DNA of 7,373 nucleotides from Candidatus Omnitrophota bacterium. GTDB lineage: Bacteria > Ratteibacteria > UBA8468 > MWAK01. The notes under the pieces are model-generated. The model was not told the origin of the DNA and did no database searches. It worked only from the letters and a program-made list of their open reading frames with translations. Shown piece by piece: positions 6,373 to 7,373 of this stretch (positions are counted from its first letter, which is position 1; every line of letters starts with the position of its first letter). A program made the translations under genes and the position numbers. The stretch spans positions 1-7,373 of the forward strand of contig JAHJUB010000115.1 of the NCBI GenBank assembly GCA_018829455.1, in the 5' to 3' direction.

Positions 6373-6416
6373 TGAATGCGAATCGGCATTATTCTGTTTT
6401 CGGACACGAAAATAAT

Positions 6417-7172
6417 ATGAGAAAACCGATTATTGCGGGTAACTGGAAGATGCACCAGACGCCGGCGCAGGCAAAAGCCCTGGCGCAGGAAATCAGGGCC
6501 GGCCTGAATCAGACAGTCCTGTCCGAGCGGGAAGTGATTCTCTGTCCTCCGTTCGTTGATTTGACGGTGGTGGAAGAGGCGGTCAGGGGTTCCGGCATCG
6601 GCCTGGGCGCGCAGAATTTTTACCCTAAAGAGGAAGGCGCTTTTACCGGTGAAATTTCCGCGCCGATGTTAAAAGAGCTCGGCGTGACTTATGTGATTAT
6701 CGGCCATTCGGAACGACGTCAGCACTTCCGGGAAGATGATGATTTTGTCAATCAGAAGGTTCTATCTGCTCTGAAAAATGGCTTGAAACCGATTCTCTGT
6801 GTTGGAGAAAGGTTGGATGAGATGGAAGCCAACCTTACCGAAAAACGGATTGAAACCCAGTTGACCGGCGGCTTGAAAGATGTTTCGCCGGAAGGCCTTT
6901 CCTCTATGGTGGTTGCCTATGAACCGGTCTGGGCAATTGGAACCGGCAAGAACGCCACTCCCCGGCAAGCGCGAGACGTACACCGTTTTATCCGGGGATG
7001 GATTGCCGCTAAATTCGGAGAGGGACCGGCCGACAGGCTTCGCATTCAATACGGCGGCAGCGTGAAGGCCGAGAACGCCGCTTCCCTGTTGACTCAACCG
7101 GATATTGATGGCGCCCTGGTCGGCGGCGCCAGCCTCTCGGCCGACTCATTTCTGGCAATCGTAAAATACTAA
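6417..7172 (+). CDS. tpiA: Triose-phosphate isomerase
   Basis: Cytoplasmic dimeric TIM-barrel enzyme that interconverts dihydroxyacetone phosphate and glyceraldehyde 3-phosphate, the substrate of the neighbouring gap product. The ATG at 6417 gives 251 residues starting MRKPIIAGNWKMH, the standard N-terminus; a TTG at 6372 would add 15 unconserved residues. Catalytic residues are all visible: N9 and K11 in GNWKM, H97 in IIGHSERR (94-101) and E169 in AYEPVWAIGTGK (167-178), which also contains the mobile loop 6. Phosphate-binding segments are YGGSV (212-216) and GALVGGASL (232-240). No good Shine-Dalgarno sequence precedes the start; the nearest purine stretch is weak. The gene is separated from pgk by 191 bases of repeats, unusually long inside such a cluster, and is bracketed by inverted copies of one repeat. 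Confidence 0.97.
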   Translation: MRKPIIAGNWKMHQTPAQAKALAQEIRAGLNQTVLSEREVILCPPFVDLTVVEEAVRGSGIGLGAQNFYPKEEGAFTGEISAPMLKELGVTYVIIGHSERRQHFREDDDFVNQKVLSALKNGLKPILCVGERLDEMEANLTEKRIETQLTGGLKDVSPEGLSSMVVAYEPVWAIGTGKNATPRQARDVHRFIRGWIAAKFGEGPADRLRIQYGGSVKAENAASLLTQPDIDGALVGGASLSADSFLAIVKY

Positions 7173-7189
7173 TATATCGTCATTTTGGG

Positions 7190-7209
7190 ACGCAGATGTA
7201 CGCAGAAAA
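7190..7209 (+). repeat. Short tandem ACGCAGA repeat
   Basis: ACGCAGATGT (7190-7199) is followed directly by ACGCAGAAAA (7200-7209), two 10-base units sharing the first seven bases. ACGCAGATxTACGCAGA-like runs are, from memory, common between genes in uncultured bacteria. With only two units this could be chance or a remnant. Confidence 0.4.
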
Positions 7210-7238
7210 AACCGGATAATGCTAAATGATAATTTTTT

Positions 7239-7358
7239 TGTAGTCGCCAACTCTGCCAGCAGGTAACCCTCTTCTATTCTTCGGCGTATGGCAGAGACGA
7301 GTGTAATTCTCAACCTTGGTTGGCTCTTTTAAAACGCCGAGCAAGCTCGGCAACTACA
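7239..7358. repeat. 120-base element with near-perfect terminal inverted repeats
   Basis: The left end TGTAGTCGCC (7239-7248) and the right end GGCAACTACA (7349-7358) are inverted repeats with one mismatch in ten. Between them lie an inverted copy of module B (7251-7300), a small hairpin CAACC-TT-GGTTG (7311-7322) and a copy of module A (7336-7360). The size, the terminal repeats, the lack of coding potential and the related copy on the other side of tpiA fit a miniature, non-autonomous palindromic element. No transposase is present in the window. Confidence 0.6.
7251..7300 (-). repeat. Repeat module B, copy 2 (inverted)
   Basis: Read on the minus strand, this unit matches 6294-6343 at 43 of 50 positions without gaps. 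CTCTGCCA (7251-7258) pairs perfectly with TGGCAGAG (7289-7296). Relative to copy 1 one stem pair is changed from C-G to T-A, keeping the stem intact. The exact core lies at 7271-7286. The copy sits downstream of tpiA, opposite in orientation to copy 1. Confidence 0.8.
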
Positions 7359-7360
7359 GT
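7336..7360. repeat. Repeat module A, copy 2; terminator-like on minus strand
   Basis: GCCGAGC (7336-7342) and GCTCGGC (7345-7351) form a perfect 7-bp GC-rich stem with a 2-base loop, or 6 bp with a CAAG tetraloop. TCGGCAACTACAGT (7347-7360) is identical to 6281-6294. On the minus strand the stem is followed by GTTTTAAAAG, a short T run that could make a weak intrinsic terminator for transcription entering from the right. On the plus strand no T tract follows, so it is not clearly the end of the tpiA transcript. Confidence 0.55.
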
Positions 7361-7373
7361 TAAATTATTTCTT

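Larger units (their letters stand above)
6228..6386. repeat. Composite repeat in the pgk-tpiA spacer bounded by inverted arms
   Basis: The spacer starts, three bases after the pgk stop codon, with CCGATTCGC (6228-6236). It carries the exact reverse complement GCGAATCGG at 6378-6386. Inside these, ATTCA plus ATAG (6241-6250) and its inverted counterpart in 6366-6377 extend the match with small gaps. The 159-base interval contains the hairpin modules described separately. The arrangement resembles a miniature inverted-repeat element placed between two operon genes. I could not identify target-site duplications with confidence. Confidence 0.55.

Noticed and set aside
6372..6416. TTG start for tpiA
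   Set aside because: It adds 15 unconserved residues; TIM starts at MRKPIIAGNWKM.
6228..7358. CRISPR array or composite transposon around tpiA
   Set aside because: The repeats are two inverted copies without regular spacers, no cas or transposase gene is present, and the enclosed gene is a normal housekeeping tpiA in its usual cluster.

Overview
The window holds six complete or near-complete genes, all on the + strand. In order they are a 5'-truncated GT4-family glycosyltransferase with a long C-terminal toroid-like domain, a thioredoxin-reductase-like flavoprotein (trxB), a ComF-family phosphoribosyltransferase (comF), and the lower-glycolysis cluster gap, pgk and tpiA. Protein motifs are clearly bacterial. 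The canonical bacterial GAPDH/PGK/TIM set, mid-range GC coding DNA and AT-rich or hairpin-rich intergenic repeats suit a free-living, Gram-negative-like or candidate-phylum bacterium. I cannot name the phylum from sequence alone.

Layout. Bases 3-2138 carry the glycosyltransferase, whose start lies left of the window. Bases 2139-2326 are an AT-rich, gene-free repeat island with a perfect 12-bp hairpin and six GATTACA/TGTAATC heptamers. trxB (2327-3241) overlaps comF (3234-3866) by 8 bases. A good sigma70-type promoter (3891-3920) and a strong ribosome binding site precede gap (3968-4975). The 53-base gap-pgk spacer is nearly filled by a GC-rich hairpin element whose right side supplies the pgk ribosome binding site. 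pgk (5029-6225) is followed by 191 bases of nested repeats, tpiA (6417-7172), and 201 more bases of repeats to the window end.

Function. Gap, Pgk and TpiA catalyse consecutive or adjoining steps of triose-phosphate metabolism: TIM interconverts DHAP and G3P, GAPDH makes 1,3-bisphosphoglycerate, and PGK yields 3-phosphoglycerate and ATP. They look like one transcription unit starting at 3891, with a possible extra promoter (6344-6372) for tpiA. TrxB would feed electrons to a thioredoxin-like partner not encoded here; it lacks two of the three arginines that normally bind the NADPH 2'-phosphate. The glycosyltransferase belongs to a family of large two-domain proteins; its substrate cannot be read from the sequence.

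Most notable signal. The genes themselves are ordinary housekeeping genes. The unusual content is the intergenic DNA. A 50-base repeat (6294-6343) has an inverted copy (7251-7300) on the other side of tpiA. The two match at 43 of 50 positions, and one difference pair in the 8-bp stem is compensatory (C-G versus T-A), as expected of an element whose folded form is conserved. A second module of 14 identical bases recurs next to both copies, but in a different relative orientation, so this appears to be a modular, mobile, hairpin-forming repeat family.
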